64,000 bases of DNA from Hoplostethus atlanticus (GCA_034670405.1 JAXDDX010000194.1:664410-728409), one strand, 5' to 3'; positions 21,866-33,104 are shown, counted from the stretch's first letter. A program made the numbers and translations. The notes: generated from the sequence alone by a model not told the origin.

Positions 21866-23030
21866 TCACCCTCTTTCACTCTTTAGCTTTCCTACCTGGG
21901 TTTCCTGTGCTTGTATTAGATATCTCTGGTTTTCCATAACATCCTCCCGGGCTTCCAACACCCGCAGTCGATATTTCTGCTTTTTCATGTTATCCTCTAG
22001 GGCAGAGTTCCTCAAATCCAGGCCTCGGGGTCCAGAGTGCTGCTGGTTTTCTCTCCTACCAGGAAGTTAATTGCATTCAACTGACATCCCAGGTCTTAAT
22101 CAAGCCCTGATTAGACAGCTAGAATGGAAACTACCTGGCAGAATAGAAAACCAGCAGTACTCTGGACCCTGAGGACGGATTTGAGGACCACTGCTCTAGG
22201 GCTTCCAGCTCTCGCAGTCGATTTTTCTGTTCTTTCATCTTAAGCGAACGGCGTTTGGTGGCGCGTCGTTTGAGCTCTTTCAGTCTGCGATTGGTCAACG
22301 CATGGACCTTGCGTGGTGATAGGCCCAGTACTTGTATTTGGAACTGCTGCCACTTGAGGTTAGCCAATACGGGGGGCGCCCAGAGTTCACCGGTAAACTC
22401 ATCAGTGGAGCCATCCGAGCTGGGTCGTGGCGTCGTGGGGTCTATTAACTCCAAAAGTTGCGAATCAAGGTCGGGAGTGGTGCAGGAGCTCTCTTCGGGC
22501 GGCCCTGCCATGATGAGGTCGATGGTTCTTGGTATTGGTTTGGCACTTCGGGTGGTGCCTGCCATGTTGAGGTTGATGGTTCTTGGTATTGGTTTGGCAC
22601 TTCTCCAAGGAGCAACTGACGTGACAGTGAGGGCGTCTGGGGAGGCTGAGTAGGAATGCTTCCTGCCATCGATTCTCCCTTGATTGGACCTGCAAATCCT
22701 GTTGTACCGTCCATCGATGGGGGGGCTCTGGTGTGGTCCTCCTGGGTCTGATGCTCTCGGCTGCTGAGTCACCCACTCCGACCCCTCTGGTCCTGGTGCG
22801 TTTACCAACACATTTCCCTGTTGGTACCACTGGTTCATGATTGGGCGTGGTTGGTTCACGGCTGGGGATGCCCTGTAAGGCTCTTGGGGGAAGAACCCTA
22901 TGGCTGGTCCCATTTGAGCTGAATCAAAGGGGTTCACTTGAAGCCTATACTGTGGGCGTACTTGGGGTTGCATAACAAAGCTCTGATTTTGTGGGAATGA
23001 TGGCCATGTGTATCCTGGGCCTTCTGCCAT
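21866..23030 (-). CDS. Retroviral accessory protein with basic/leucine-heptad C-terminus, split by a MITE
   Basis: The frame open today is 23030-22131 (299 residues). It starts with a Gln/Pro/Tyr-rich region, has an 18-residue tandem repeat (SAKPIPRT motif, residues about 143-178), then an acidic part (LDSQLLELID ... STDEFTGELW) and a C-terminus very rich in Arg/Lys (TNRRLKELKRRATKRRSLK) leading into LRELEALE. The hAT MITE at 22003-22193 interrupts the frame; beyond it the same frame continues 42 codons to TGA at 21866-21868 with further Leu/Arg/Gln/Glu heptad-like sequence. It follows env on the same strand, where complex retroviruses keep regulatory genes. The bZIP resemblance and a transactivator role are inference; homology to a named protein was not recognised. 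Confidence 0.55.
22003..22193. mobile_element. hAT-type MITE, 191 bp, with 8-bp target duplication
   Basis: The ends are CAGAGTTCCTCAAATCC and, in inverse, CAGTGGTCCTCAAATCC, with the inverted repeats extending about 50 bp ('ccagagtgctgctggttttc' versus its counterpart). It is flanked by CTCTAGGG at 21995-22002 and 22194-22201. The 8-bp duplication and CAG...CTG ends are hAT signatures. No coding capacity. Confidence 0.9.
22505..22612 (-). repeat. 54-bp tandem duplication within accessory frame
   Basis: Two units start 'ctgccatg' at 22505 and 22559. The period is a multiple of three, so 18 residues are duplicated without breaking the frame. Confidence 0.85.
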
Positions 23031-23057
23031 GATTTATCTATCAAAATACAAAGAGTG

Positions 23058-23491
23058 TTAGTTTGCTTTTTCCAGGCTTCCCTTGGCATAGTTCTTATAA
23101 ATTGGCTTTATAGAACCCCCTGCATATACCTGTAGCTTGTCTGTATATAGACCATAACTATGTTCACATCTGTCTGAAAGCCGTCCTACTCCTTTCTTTC
23201 CGCTAAATAATATATCATATCCTAATTTTAGGGTGACTACTTCTATTCTAGCCTTAGTGAACAGGGGCGTGCAAAGTTGTAGTGATGCTAGGTATACCAT
23301 GTCATAGGTGTATGTAAATGATACAACATATTTGTATCATACCGCCAGCGGCTACAGTGAATTTTTTCCATGCGGATGGCGGGTGGCACTAGTAATGGAT
23401 ACCCCTCAGACTGTACTGAATGGAGTGAATATTGTAGGAAGGTTCTGGATGCACGAAGCTGAACAGGACCATATGGCAGGAGATCTAACAC
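23058..23491 (-). CDS. Second accessory frame after env, unknown function, frameshifted
   Basis: Two minus-strand frames, 23491-23288 (67 residues) and 23300-23058 (80 residues), overlap by 13 bases in different phases and look like one frame broken by a shift near 23290-23300. The sequence looks globular with mixed composition (LLPYGPVQLRA; ARIEVVTLKLGYDILF). No domain is recognised. The position between env and the basic accessory frame suggests a retroviral accessory gene. A lysine-rich short frame precedes it at about 23580-23510. Confidence 0.4.
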
Positions 23492-23600
23492 GGGTTGAAG
23501 TTCTTTGTTAAACCGTTTGTCCGCTGTTTCTTTATGTTTCCGGCTTTTTCTTTTTTGTTCTTTGTTTTACTGTTTGTTCTGCCATTGTTGGATGATTCTT

Positions 23601-24756
23601 TTATACATCAATCTGCCATTTCCGTGCATCCATTGGGATGTAGGTGTCATCTACGGGTTCAATCTGCCATTTCCGTGCATCCATTGGGATGTAGATGTCA
23701 TCTACGGGTTCAGGTTCAAACAGTAGCCCGCGATTCATTTGTGTCATTTCTATTCCATCGTCTATGTCATTGTGAACTAGTAGGGGAAACTGTCCGGTTA
23801 TCAGCGAGATCGTCCTGCTAATCATTATTCGAATCAACGGAAACACACAACACAAGACGACCATGGCAGCCAACAACAGCGCGCCCACTACTATTCCTAT
23901 TGTTTGCAAGATCTTTTTCCAGGACAGTATGTTGAAAAAGTCCCATATTGCTTGTGCCCTGGTATTCCAATTGGAATTTTTTACATGTTCATCTCTTAGC
24001 ATTTTTAACTTGCTTAATATTCTTGTGAGGTTTCCTTCTTCTCCTGTGTGCATTGGTATAACAGTGCAACACTCATCACCAATATGGCTGCACACTCCTT
24101 GATCCTCTGCTAACAAGGTATCTATAACGAACCTATTTTGCAGTGTCATCATGGAGGTTGAGTGTAGCTGTTCATGTATGGTCCCTAGTGCTGATAACGT
24201 CCAATTAATGAATCTCTGTTGATTGTACCATAAGTAGTTCACCCATCTGCTGTTGCATGCTATGTATTGTGCATTTGCTATTGGTCCCCAAACCGGGACC
24301 GCTCCCACCATCTGATGATCCAATCTTCTTCCATGGCCTGATGGTCAGACGGCATGCCATGCGGTTCCTGGTTCCAAGCGACATAGACTCGTGCATCTGC
24401 CGCCCATTCACTGTCGGTACTTCTTTTAACTTTGTTATCTAATGGCAGAGTGCTTAGTACTGTCACTTTCCCTGTTAACATAACTGGCGTGCATATCCCT
24501 GTCCAATTTGACGGTAATACCAATTTTACTTGTTTATCGTTGTTGCACAACCAGAACACATCTGCCAACGTCTCTGAGCCTTTTGCAAGGTAGGGGATAG
24601 AATGTGTCTTGTGGAGTGTGTCACCCTGTTTGATGAGAAGATAACTACCATCCAACACTATCTGTTGGCACTGAAATTCTGCTTTTTCAGTCGTGTTACA
24701 GACTTTTATTCTTTGTATGGGGTTACGTCTTGCTTGTGGGACACGCATCATAACCG
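23601..24756 (-). CDS. env: Endogenous retrovirus env, transmembrane (TM) subunit part
   Basis: Two overlapping minus-strand frames: 24751-24278 (end of the surface subunit, with a KVKR furin-like site near residue 108) and 24323-23601 (TM subunit). The TM part has a heptad region, an immunosuppressive-like LQNRF segment at residue 61, the CX6CC motif (Cys78, Cys85, Cys86) typical of gamma-type covalently linked Env, a membrane anchor at about 130-155 and a cytoplasmic tail with a 17-residue tandem duplication. A frame change near 24300 breaks it, and it is separated from the surface subunit by an inserted L2. In life such a protein mediates fusion; this copy is inactive. Confidence 0.85.
23609..23710 (-). 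repeat. 51-bp tandem duplication in env tail
   Basis: Units beginning 'caatctgccatttccgtgca' start at 23609 and 23660. The 17-residue unit (PVDD ... YIPMDARKW) is duplicated in frame just before the stop. Confidence 0.9.
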
Positions 24757-27700
24757 CTCGCTCTCCAGTCAGCGAGCGGCTTGAAGCTAACGTTAGCAGC
24801 TAACGTTAGCAGCTGACCAAACTGCCTCCTCCGTTTCCTCGCCTCATTCATCACCACTTTTTCACTCAGCTTCGATCACCTGCCATGCTGTGGATCATCC
24901 TGACGTGCCTGTCACTTCTCCAACTCTGGTCATCAAGTCCGTGGCTACCAACAAACAACTTCAGGCTTATCATTACATCCTCCCCGGCTGGCATGTTCCT
25001 GCAATACTCCACCTCGCAATTACTCAAACTCAACAACTTCTCTGCTCCTCCGTGCATCTCAGCCATCAAAACACTTGGACTCCTCCGTCAACCCCGTTAC
25101 ATCCACAGAGCCTCCCGCAGAAAGTTTGTTTACTCCTGGTCTGATCACTCCACTCTTTCCATCCCTTCCCTCTGGTCAGCCGAGCGCACCGCCGCAACTC
25201 CTGCTCGTCATCACCACAACAACCTACACGTGCGAGCTGCCTGCCTCCGCCCCCTTGCCAAAGCACCCCAGCCTGTCCAAATTCATCCACATCTCAAAAT
25301 TGCTCTGTTTAACACTCGTTCCCTAAACAGCAAGGGCCTCATACTCAATGAATTCATAACTGACAACAATCTGGACTTTCTCTGCTTAACCGAAACATGG
25401 CAAAAACCACAGGAATACTTTTCACTAAACCAAACCACCCCCCCCCCGGATACTCATATATGGACAAACCACGCCACCATGGGCGTGGTGGTGGAATAGC
25501 CACAATTTATCGCAAAAACATCATTACAAGTGCAATAACCACCCCGGCCCCCTCCTCATTTGAACACCTTGTTTTTAAACTGTCTGGTCCCAAACCCCTG
25601 GTTACTGCAGTCATTTACCGCCCCCCAAAACCAAACCCTGCTTTCCCCTCCGACCTGTCTGAATTTCTCACACAACTCTGCGCCATCTCTCCATCCGTTC
25701 TGCTACTTGGTGACTTTAACATACACATCGACTCATCTGACTCCACAACCTCTACAGAACTCCTGGACATTTTTAACTTCTTCAATATCACCCAACACGT
25801 TGATTTTCCCACTCATAAAAAAGGACACACACTTGACCTGGTCTGCACCTCCGGCATCACCATCAGCAACCTAACTAGCACCGACCTCACCATCTCTGAC
25901 CATCTGGCTATCACCCTGGACATAAACATCCCTACCCCCCATGTTAACCATCAACCTCCCCTCGCTCTCCTCCACCTTGGCTGCCACCGTCTCTGCCTCT
26001 GCCCCCATTTCGACTGCCTCCCCCACTGCCCTGGTCAATTACTATAATGATGCACTCTCCTCCTGTCTTGACGTCCTCGCCCCCAAAAAATCCAAACCCG
26101 TCTCCTTCACACACCCCTGGTACACTGACCAACTCCGTCACCTCAAAGTACAGGGCCGTCAACTGGAACGTCTTGCTAAAAAAAACAGACTCACTGTTCA
26201 CCTGGATGCCCTTAAACTCCACCAACAACAATATAAAGATGCCCTCAACACCGCCCGCTCCTCTCACTATTCCTCCATCATCAAATCTGGCTCCAACAAC
26301 CCCAAAACGCTTTTCTCCACCATCAACAAACTTCTCAAGCCCATGGACACCATCTCCAACTCCTTCACCACCAGCAAATGCAACTCATTTCTATCCTTCT
26401 TCCACGACAAAATCATCGCAATACACAACCAGCTGGCTGCCCCCACCTCCTCCACTACCACCCCCCCTAGCCTTCAACATGTCCCTCCCCTACTTCCAAG
26501 ACACTCACTCTCTTCCTTCAGTTCAATCACGGAAACTGACCTCTTCTGCATAGTCTCCAGCATGAAGACCTCCACCTGTGCCCTTGACCCCCTCCCCTCC
26601 TCCTTAGTCAAGGCCTGCCTCCCCTCACTCTCCCCACTTATCACCAACATCATCAACTCCTCCCTGTCCTCTGGTCTCGTACCTCCCTCCCTCAAGCTCG
26701 CTGCTGTCATCCCCGTACTGAAAAAACCTGGTCTTGACCCCGACATCCCCAACAACTACCGGCCCATCTCCAACCTCCCCTACCTGTCCAAAGTCCTTGA
26801 GAGAACTGTTGCTTCACAACTCAAGTCCCACCTAGATCTCCATAACCTCTACGAACCCTTCCAATCCGGCTTCCGTTCAAAACACAGCACAGAAACCACC
26901 CTACTGAAAATCACAAATGACATACTTCTCTCTGCTGACTCTGGCTTCCTCACCATCCTCATCCTCCTTGACCTCAGCGCCGCCTTCGACACCATCAACC
27001 ACTCCATCCTCCTCTCACGTCTCCAGCACTCCCTTGGCATAACTGACACCGCCCTCTCCTGGTTCACCTCATATCTCTCAGACCGACATCAATTCATCGC
27101 CATAAACAACTGTAAATCCTCCACCTCCTCAGTCACTCATGGTGTCCCCCAAGGTTCCGTGCTTGGTCCCCTCCTCTTCATCATTTACATCCTTCCCCTT
27201 GGACAAATCATTCGTCGACATGGCCTCCATTTTCACTGTTACGCTGATGACACCCAACTCTACCTCTCCTCCAAGACCATCACCTCAGCCACCCACTCCA
27301 CTCTCACCAACTGTCTCACTGATATAAAATCATGGATGCAACAGAACTTTCTCAAACTCAACTGCAATAAATCAGAAATACTCATCATCGGCCCAAACTC
27401 CCTCACCCGCTCAGCTCAGACCTTCTCTCTCACCATCGATGGCTCCAACGTCACCCCCTCCACCCAGGTCCGTAACCTCGGAATCATCGTCAACCCACCC
27501 TCTCTTTCCTATCCCACGCCAACCACATCACCAAAACTGCCTTCTTTCACCTCAGGAACATTGCACGCCTCCGGCCCTCCCTGTCCTTTGCCGCCGCCGA
27601 AATTCTTATCCATGCCCTCATAACCTCCAGACTGGACTACTGCAACAGCATCTTCTACGGCTCACCCAACAAAATCCTCAATAAACTCCAATACGTCCAG

Positions 27701-28294
27701 AACTCTGCCGCTCGACTGCTCACCTCCACCCGTCGCTGTGACCACATCACCCCGGTCCTCCACAACCTCCACTGGCTCCCGGTCAAATACAGGATTGACT
27801 TCAAAATATTACTCACCACCTACAAAGCCCTAAATAACCTGGCCCCTCCCTACCTCTCAGACCTCCTCCCCCGCCACGCCCCAACCCGTTGCCTCAGGTC
27901 CGCCGATGCAAACACTCTCAAGACCATCAGGACCAAGCTCCGGACCTGGGGTGACAGGGCCTTTTCAGTTGCTGCACCCTCCCTCTGGAACGCCCTCCCC
28001 ATCCACATCCACCAGGCTCCCACCCTACCATCGTTCAAACAAGCCCTCAAAACCCACCTCTTCAAACTCGCTTTCACCTGCTAACCCCTGTTCCCTTTCT
28101 CTCCCTTCCCTCCATTCCATGACTTGTTCCGTACAGCTTCTCTAGTTTTCTTTTTTACTAAAATGTTCTGTTTGTTTTGTTTTGTTTGCTCTTTTTTTGT
28201 TTTGTTTGTTCTCCCCTCCATGTAAAGCGTCTTTGGGTACTTATAAAAGCGCTATATAAGTCCAATGTATTATTATTATTATTATTATTATTAT
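24757..28294 (+). mobile_element. L2-type LINE inserted in env, near full length
   Basis: It spans from a GC-rich 5' end with repeated 'gctaacgttagca' to a 3' tail 'aagcgctatataagtccaat' followed by (TTA)n at 28268-28292. It lies opposite in orientation to the provirus and splits env between 24756 and 28295. It carries both endonuclease and RT. It must be younger than the provirus. No clear target-site duplication was seen, which is usual for L2/CR1 elements. Confidence 0.9.
24885..27623 (+). CDS. L2 endonuclease/reverse transcriptase polyprotein, frameshifted
   Basis: Three overlapping frames: 24885-25499, 25397-26047 and 25941-27623. The apurinic-type endonuclease shows [17 protein letters not shown], then after a frame shift in the C-run at about 25437-25447 [11 protein letters not shown] and [10 protein letters not shown]. 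The RT shows [52 protein letters not shown] and catalytic [11 protein letters not shown]. Another shift near 27490 moves the C-terminus ([19 protein letters not shown]) into other frames to 28080. All catalytic motifs remain, so damage is limited to a few indels. Confidence 0.85.
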
Positions 28295-29063
28295 ATCTAC
28301 ATTGTACTCGAGGATCTGTTTTACTTAGGCGTATTGCACCTATCATATCATTACCACGTGCTATACAATATGGGAACGTTGTCCCCTCTGCCATGTTAAC
28401 TACCGGTGGTATCCAGGACTCGAGTTCATTTGATAGCCACCGTGGACAGATCCGCCCATCGTTGGACCATCCTCCATGTCCTCCAGCCATTTGTATTACA
28501 CAGTACGCAAAGCAAGTGCCAGTGGTATTACACCCGTTGATATCAAAACCCGTCAAGGGCATTATCTGGGGAATTCTTTTAGCATTATAGCATGTCACGC
28601 AAGAATGTGAGCTTGTTTGCCTAGCCGAAAATTGCATCCATTGATAAAACATATTTTGCTCCCATTTTGACGTTCTCAATTCTCCGCTTATCCCACGAAA
28701 TCCGCCTCGCACACTTTTACGTGTACGCTCCTTACCATATGGTTCTACTGAGTTGATGGCTGCCTTCCTGGGTATAGGTTCTCCTGTATTGACATCTATA
28801 CATTGGCTCCTTGAGCATGTGGCCATTACTCTCACCACCCCCTTGATCTTACACTGTTCACCTGCAGGAGGATTGTCCAATTTAATGATCTCTTGACTAT
28901 GGATCAGTCTTTGGCCATGTGTGGCTAATCTGGCGTAACTGTGTTCATTGTCAGCTTTAGCATAAATGAGTTCAACCAACTCACCCGGTGGCACTTTTCC
29001 CTGTCTTACTGCCGTAGCCCCGGCTGTTAAAGCACTGCTTTGTTTTGTAACTGCTTTTTTCAT
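28295..29063 (-). CDS. env: Endogenous retrovirus env, surface (SU) subunit part
   Basis: Minus-strand frame from 29063 to the L2 junction (the frame formally runs on to 28158 inside the L2 tail). It has many cysteines, a CVTC motif at residues 155-158 matching the CXXC disulfide-exchange motif of gamma-type SU, and N-x-T sites. A hydrophobic signal-peptide-like stretch lies just upstream (about 29080-29120) but in another frame with a stop, so the N-terminus is broken. SU normally binds the host receptor. Confidence 0.75.
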
Positions 29064-29143
29064 TGAAAACTCATATAAGTAGGAGTAGGACTATAATTGC
29101 TGTCCCTATTCTCCATAACCCCCTTCCATTTACTCTCTCTCCC

Positions 29144-29960
29144 TTATACTCTAGATGGCCCTTCCCCTGGGTCTGTTTCTTGTCCTCTTGGACTTTCTGT
29201 TGGGCTTGTGGGTGGTTCATTATCTGAATCTGCTTCATTGTCTTGTCTTGATGCTAATGATCCACTACTTGCTGGGTTGTCTCTGGCAGCCAATCTTTGG
29301 GATCGTCTTTCTCCCTGTGGACTCTGGGACCATCTAGTTTCCTGTGGGGCAGTGTTACCTTCCCCTTCTTCCTGTGGGGTGGTGTCACCTACCCTTTCTG
29401 GCTGTGGGGTGGCGTCGCCTACCCCTTCTGACCCAGGGCGTGCTCTCCTTCTGTACGCTTCAGCCGTCCCTTCTGGGTCATCTGCTCTGCAGCAGTGATT
29501 TAGGTGGTACCAAAACCTCTTACCTTCGACTTTTAGTGCTGTTGGGGTTGCTAGAATGACTTTAAAAGGGCCTTCACGCCTGGGTTGGTCCCACTTTCTT
29601 TTGAACACCTTGACGTATACCCACTCTCCTGGACGCACTCTCTGCAGTTGGTCTGGGATGTCAGCGTCTCTGTCCTCTGTGGCGCCTTTTACCTGGTGAA
29701 ATATTAACTTATGGATTTGGGTTAAATGCTGCACATAACTTGCTAATTCTCGTTCCAACTGCTCGAGTGGAAGACCTTCATATGGGCCTCTAAGATATGG
29801 CACAGGCATTGGTCGTCCTGTAAACATTTCATGTGGTGTTAGATGTGTTAGTCTGTTAGTTTCTCATGCACATCAGCGCCAAAGGCAAAGCTTCCACCCA
29901 ATTAAGCCTCCCCTCGTAGTCTGCCAGTATTTTAGCCAATTTTGCTTTTAGAATGCCATT
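29144..29960 (-). CDS. pol: Retroviral integrase C-terminal part with GPY/F-type domain
   Basis: The frame 29827-29144 (227 residues) carries WVYVKVFKRKWDQPRREGPF and VEGKRFWYHLNHC, the GPY/F DNA-binding domain of gamma/epsilon-like integrases, then a long Pro/Glu/Ser-rich tail with repeated GDxTPQ-type motifs (about 150-180). The link to the catalytic core frame is broken around 29830-29960. Confidence 0.8.
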
Positions 29961-30548
29961 AGCTCATTCGACTGTTCCCTGTGACTGAGGGTGGTACACA
30001 CACCCAAACTTCTGTTTTATCCCTAGCATCTTGAATGTTATTTTGCTGATTTCTGCTATAAAATGCGATCCGTTGTCTGAGCTAATAGTATCTGGTATGC
30101 CAAATCGTGGAAAGACTTCTCTGCATAAGAACTTTGCTACCGATTTAGCATTCGAGTTCGCTGTTGGCACCACCTCAACCCATCTGCTGAACCTATCGAT
30201 CACAACCAAAATGTACCTCATTCTTCCTATTCGTTGGGTCATATCCACGTAGTCTATCATTAGATGTCTAAAGGGACCATCTGGTGGAGGGATGTGTGCT
30301 ATTGGGGCCGAAAAAGCTTTCCTTACATTATATTGAGCACACACGTCACATTCATGCAATGTTCTATCGACTGTAGCTGCCAAAAATGGTGTCCACCAAA
30401 CTGCCTGGAGGCGTTTTATCACTTCCCCCCTTGCGCAATGGTCCTGACCATGCGCATTCCTAATGGCAAAACGCAACAAAGAAATGGGCAATACAAAGTG
30501 ATCATGGGGGCTTCTCCATAACCCTTTTTGGGACCCGTTTTTAGCCAT
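29961..30548 (-). CDS. pol: Retroviral integrase, zinc-binding and catalytic core
   Basis: In the 194-residue frame the HHCC finger residues are His33, His37, Cys67 and Cys70. The catalytic triad is Asp99 (MIDYVDM), Asp158 (SSDNGSH) and Glu194 (QGTVE), with 35 residues between the second Asp and the Glu, a DD35E core. A TGA stop follows directly after Glu194, at a position where a CpG transition would create it. The enzyme would insert proviral DNA into host DNA; here it is inactivated. Confidence 0.85.
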
Positions 30549-31790
30549 ACAGATTGTTCATAAATATCAGCCCTCTCCTGTGCCAGTATGAGAGAGGAGA
30601 GGGTCGTAAGTGGTGCACAATCTTCTGCAAACAGCAGCAACGCCATACTGGTGCTTATCGCTGCTCGTTTAGCCGCTTCATCAGCTAAGTTATTACCTGT
30701 GGCTATAAGGGAGTCTGTTTTTTGGTGAGCTGGACACTTGATGATTGCAACCGCTGTTGGGAGGTGTATGGCATCTAGCAGAGCAGAGACAGCTTCTCCA
30801 TGTCTTACTGGGGTGCCATCTGCTCTACAAAATCCTCTCTGTTTCCAGATGCTACCGTCTATATGACACACCCCGTATGCGTATTGTGAATCAGTATAGA
30901 TGTTAAGACGCTTACCTTGGCCTAATTTACACGCGGCCGTTAAAGCCTTGATTTCTGCTAGTTGTGCAGAACATGGTTGGGCAATCTTAGTTGCTTGAAC
31001 ATGAGTAAAGGTGTTGTCTTTGTTTAATTGTACTATGCCATAGCCAGCATGATTTCCTGTAGTATCTTTAAAACAGGAACCATCTACAAACAATGTAAGA
31101 TCTGCTGTAATTGGTTGAGTATGCAAGTCCTCACGTGCCTGCATAAAATCATGGGTTACTTGGACACAGTCATGTGGAGATCCGTCCACAGGCAATACCA
31201 TCCGAGTTGCAGGATTTACTGTATTGCAGCGTTGGATTTTAAGTTTGGGTGCTGAGAGTATGACCTCATACCCTGTTTTCCTAGCTTGAGTCAGAACGAA
31301 CCGTGGGCTTGTGAGCAGGGCGTGTAACTGATGAGACATATAAAGAGTCACTGGGTGGCCCATAGTTAGTGTGGAGGCTTTTTGAAAGGCGAAAGCAACT
31401 GCAGCCAGTCCCTGATAACAGGGTGGCAGACCGGACTCAATGTTATCCAATTTGGTGCTATAGTAAGCTAAAGGTTGTTTGCGCGTCGGCGTGTCTTGCA
31501 TCAACACTGCATTTGCATATCCTGATCGCTCTGCAACGTACAGATGGAAAGGCTTAGAATAGTCTGGGTTACCAAGTGCTGGAGCCGATTGCAGGTCCCT
31601 TTTAAGCACGCAGAAGGCCCCCTCCGCGTCCTCTGTCCACTGCAACTGGGCTGAACTGTTATTTTGTCCCGCCGCTCGTATGAGGGCTCTCAGAGGCGCT
31701 GTTTTGACAGCATAGTCACAAATCCACTGGCGACTATATCCCGCCATCCCCAGAAAAGAGAGCATTTGTTCCACCGTTTGTGGTTTGGGA
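30419..31790 (-). CDS. pol: Retroviral RT connection and RNase H, N-terminal deletion
   Basis: The frame 31774-30419 (451 residues) begins in the RT thumb/connection ([12 protein letters not shown]) and runs through RNase H, with acidic residues in [23 protein letters not shown] and LADEAAK. The RT fingers and palm, with the catalytic YxDD, are absent, as are protease and the end of gag; the deletion junction is at about 31770-31800, inside the end of the gag frame. It overlaps the integrase frame at its 3' end. Confidence 0.85.
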
Positions 31791-32552
31791 CACTGGGAAC
31801 TGTCCTACTTTGATTGATTGTTTGCTGGGGGCATATGGTGGTGGTGGTTTAACCGGCCATAGTGGTGCGGTGGGCTGCTGTTCCTGCTCTTTCATTTTTT
31901 CATTCCTGTCCCTAGCTTCAGCCCTCTTTTGCCCTTCCTGTCTAAACCATCCCAACACTTCTCTTTCCCTGGCTCTTCTGCCTTCCCTTTTGTCGCTCTT
32001 GTCTTTAGCCTTGTGGTGTTTTATATTTTCTTCCACTTCATCGCAGCATGTTCTACTGAAGGTGCCCTCTTTTGGCCACTGGGATTTTCCTGATGTCCGT
32101 TCATGCCACTTTAACATGAACAGTTGGATCTGTTTTTTAAGATCCGGATTTTGTTTAATTATCACCTCCATTGGTGTCGACACACCACCTCTCTTTGCTA
32201 TTTTTGCCCCCATGTAACCTTGTTGGGCGCTGCTTGCCAGTGATCTAGGGATTTCTGGCTCTTCGTCTAACTCTTTTGTCCTTACTAGTACAAGTATTTT
32301 ACCAGCAGTAATACCAGGCTTATATTTTCTTCCTTTTGTATGATTAAATTCTAATTTCTCTGTCCCGTCTTCTTGTGGGGTTTTAGTAATGTACTCAAAC
32401 TTACCAGTCTCCCACTTAACTTTCTGGGGACAACGGAGATACACAGCCGTGGATTCACCGCTACTCGGCCTCGTCCCTGTATCCCGTACCCTTCTGGTAC
32501 TCCAAATGCTAGGTTCAGAGGGAGTGTTGCTACCGCACCAGGATCTCCGCAC
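31734..32552 (-). CDS. gag: Retroviral gag, matrix/late-domain part only
   Basis: A 272-residue frame with a mixed N-terminus, a highly charged Lys/Arg/Glu segment (about 170-225) and a PPPPY late-domain motif near residue 236, followed by the deletion junction into pol. Capsid and nucleocapsid (major homology region, zinc knuckles) are absent. An alternative frame at 32575-32351 and traces at 32600-32760 suggest the true N-terminus is frameshifted. Assignment as gag rests on position, the PPPY motif and the adjoining pol. Confidence 0.65.
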   Translation of the reverse strand: MRRSWCGSNTPSEPSIWSTRRVRDTGTRPSSGESTAVYLRCPQKVKWETGKFEYITKTPQEDGTEKLEFNHTKGRKYKPGITAGKILVLVRTKELDEEPEIPRSLASSAQQGYMGAKIAKRGGVSTPMEVIIKQNPDLKKQIQLFMLKWHERTSGKSQWPKEGTFSRTCCDEVEENIKHHKAKDKSDKREGRRAREREVLGWFRQEGQKRAEARDRNEKMKEQEQQPTAPLWPVKPPPPYAPSKQSIKVGQFPVSQTTNGGTNALFSGDGGI

Positions 32553-33104
32553 AATAGCTCCAACAATCTAGCCAAATTCGCTACAGTTCAACACCCATGT
32601 ATTGCTCTTCTCCACGGCACATCAGGAAATTCTTCTTGTACTTGTTCTTGTACTATGTTCTTATTCCTTTTGTGTCAGCAGCCCCTTTGCTATCAAAATG
32701 TTCTAACGAAAATACTTCATTTTCATCACTATCTCTCTCATCCATCAATATTTACCAACTTTATGTATTTAATGTATATATTCTATTGTGATATTATTCC
32801 ATTCACTATCTCAGTTACTCCTCTCAGCATACGTCCAACAGCCTGTACGGCACTTTTGAGCGCATGCAAAAGAATTGCAACCGTTATCTCACCCCAAAAA
32901 CTGTATCTTTTATGTATATATATATATTTACATATACCAACTTTTGTAAAACTATGTATAATTAACAACAAATATAATCACCTCTTTTAGTGTGTGTGTG
33001 TGTGTGTGTGGTAGCCAATACACTCGTTATTTACACATCTATTCTAATTGTTTATATAAAAAGCAGTATTTACAAGCACTTATATACACTCCTCCTGGCC
33101 AGTG

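Noticed and set aside
22255..22653. Plus-strand 132-residue frame
   Set aside because: It is antisense to the accessory frame and has no recognisable domain.
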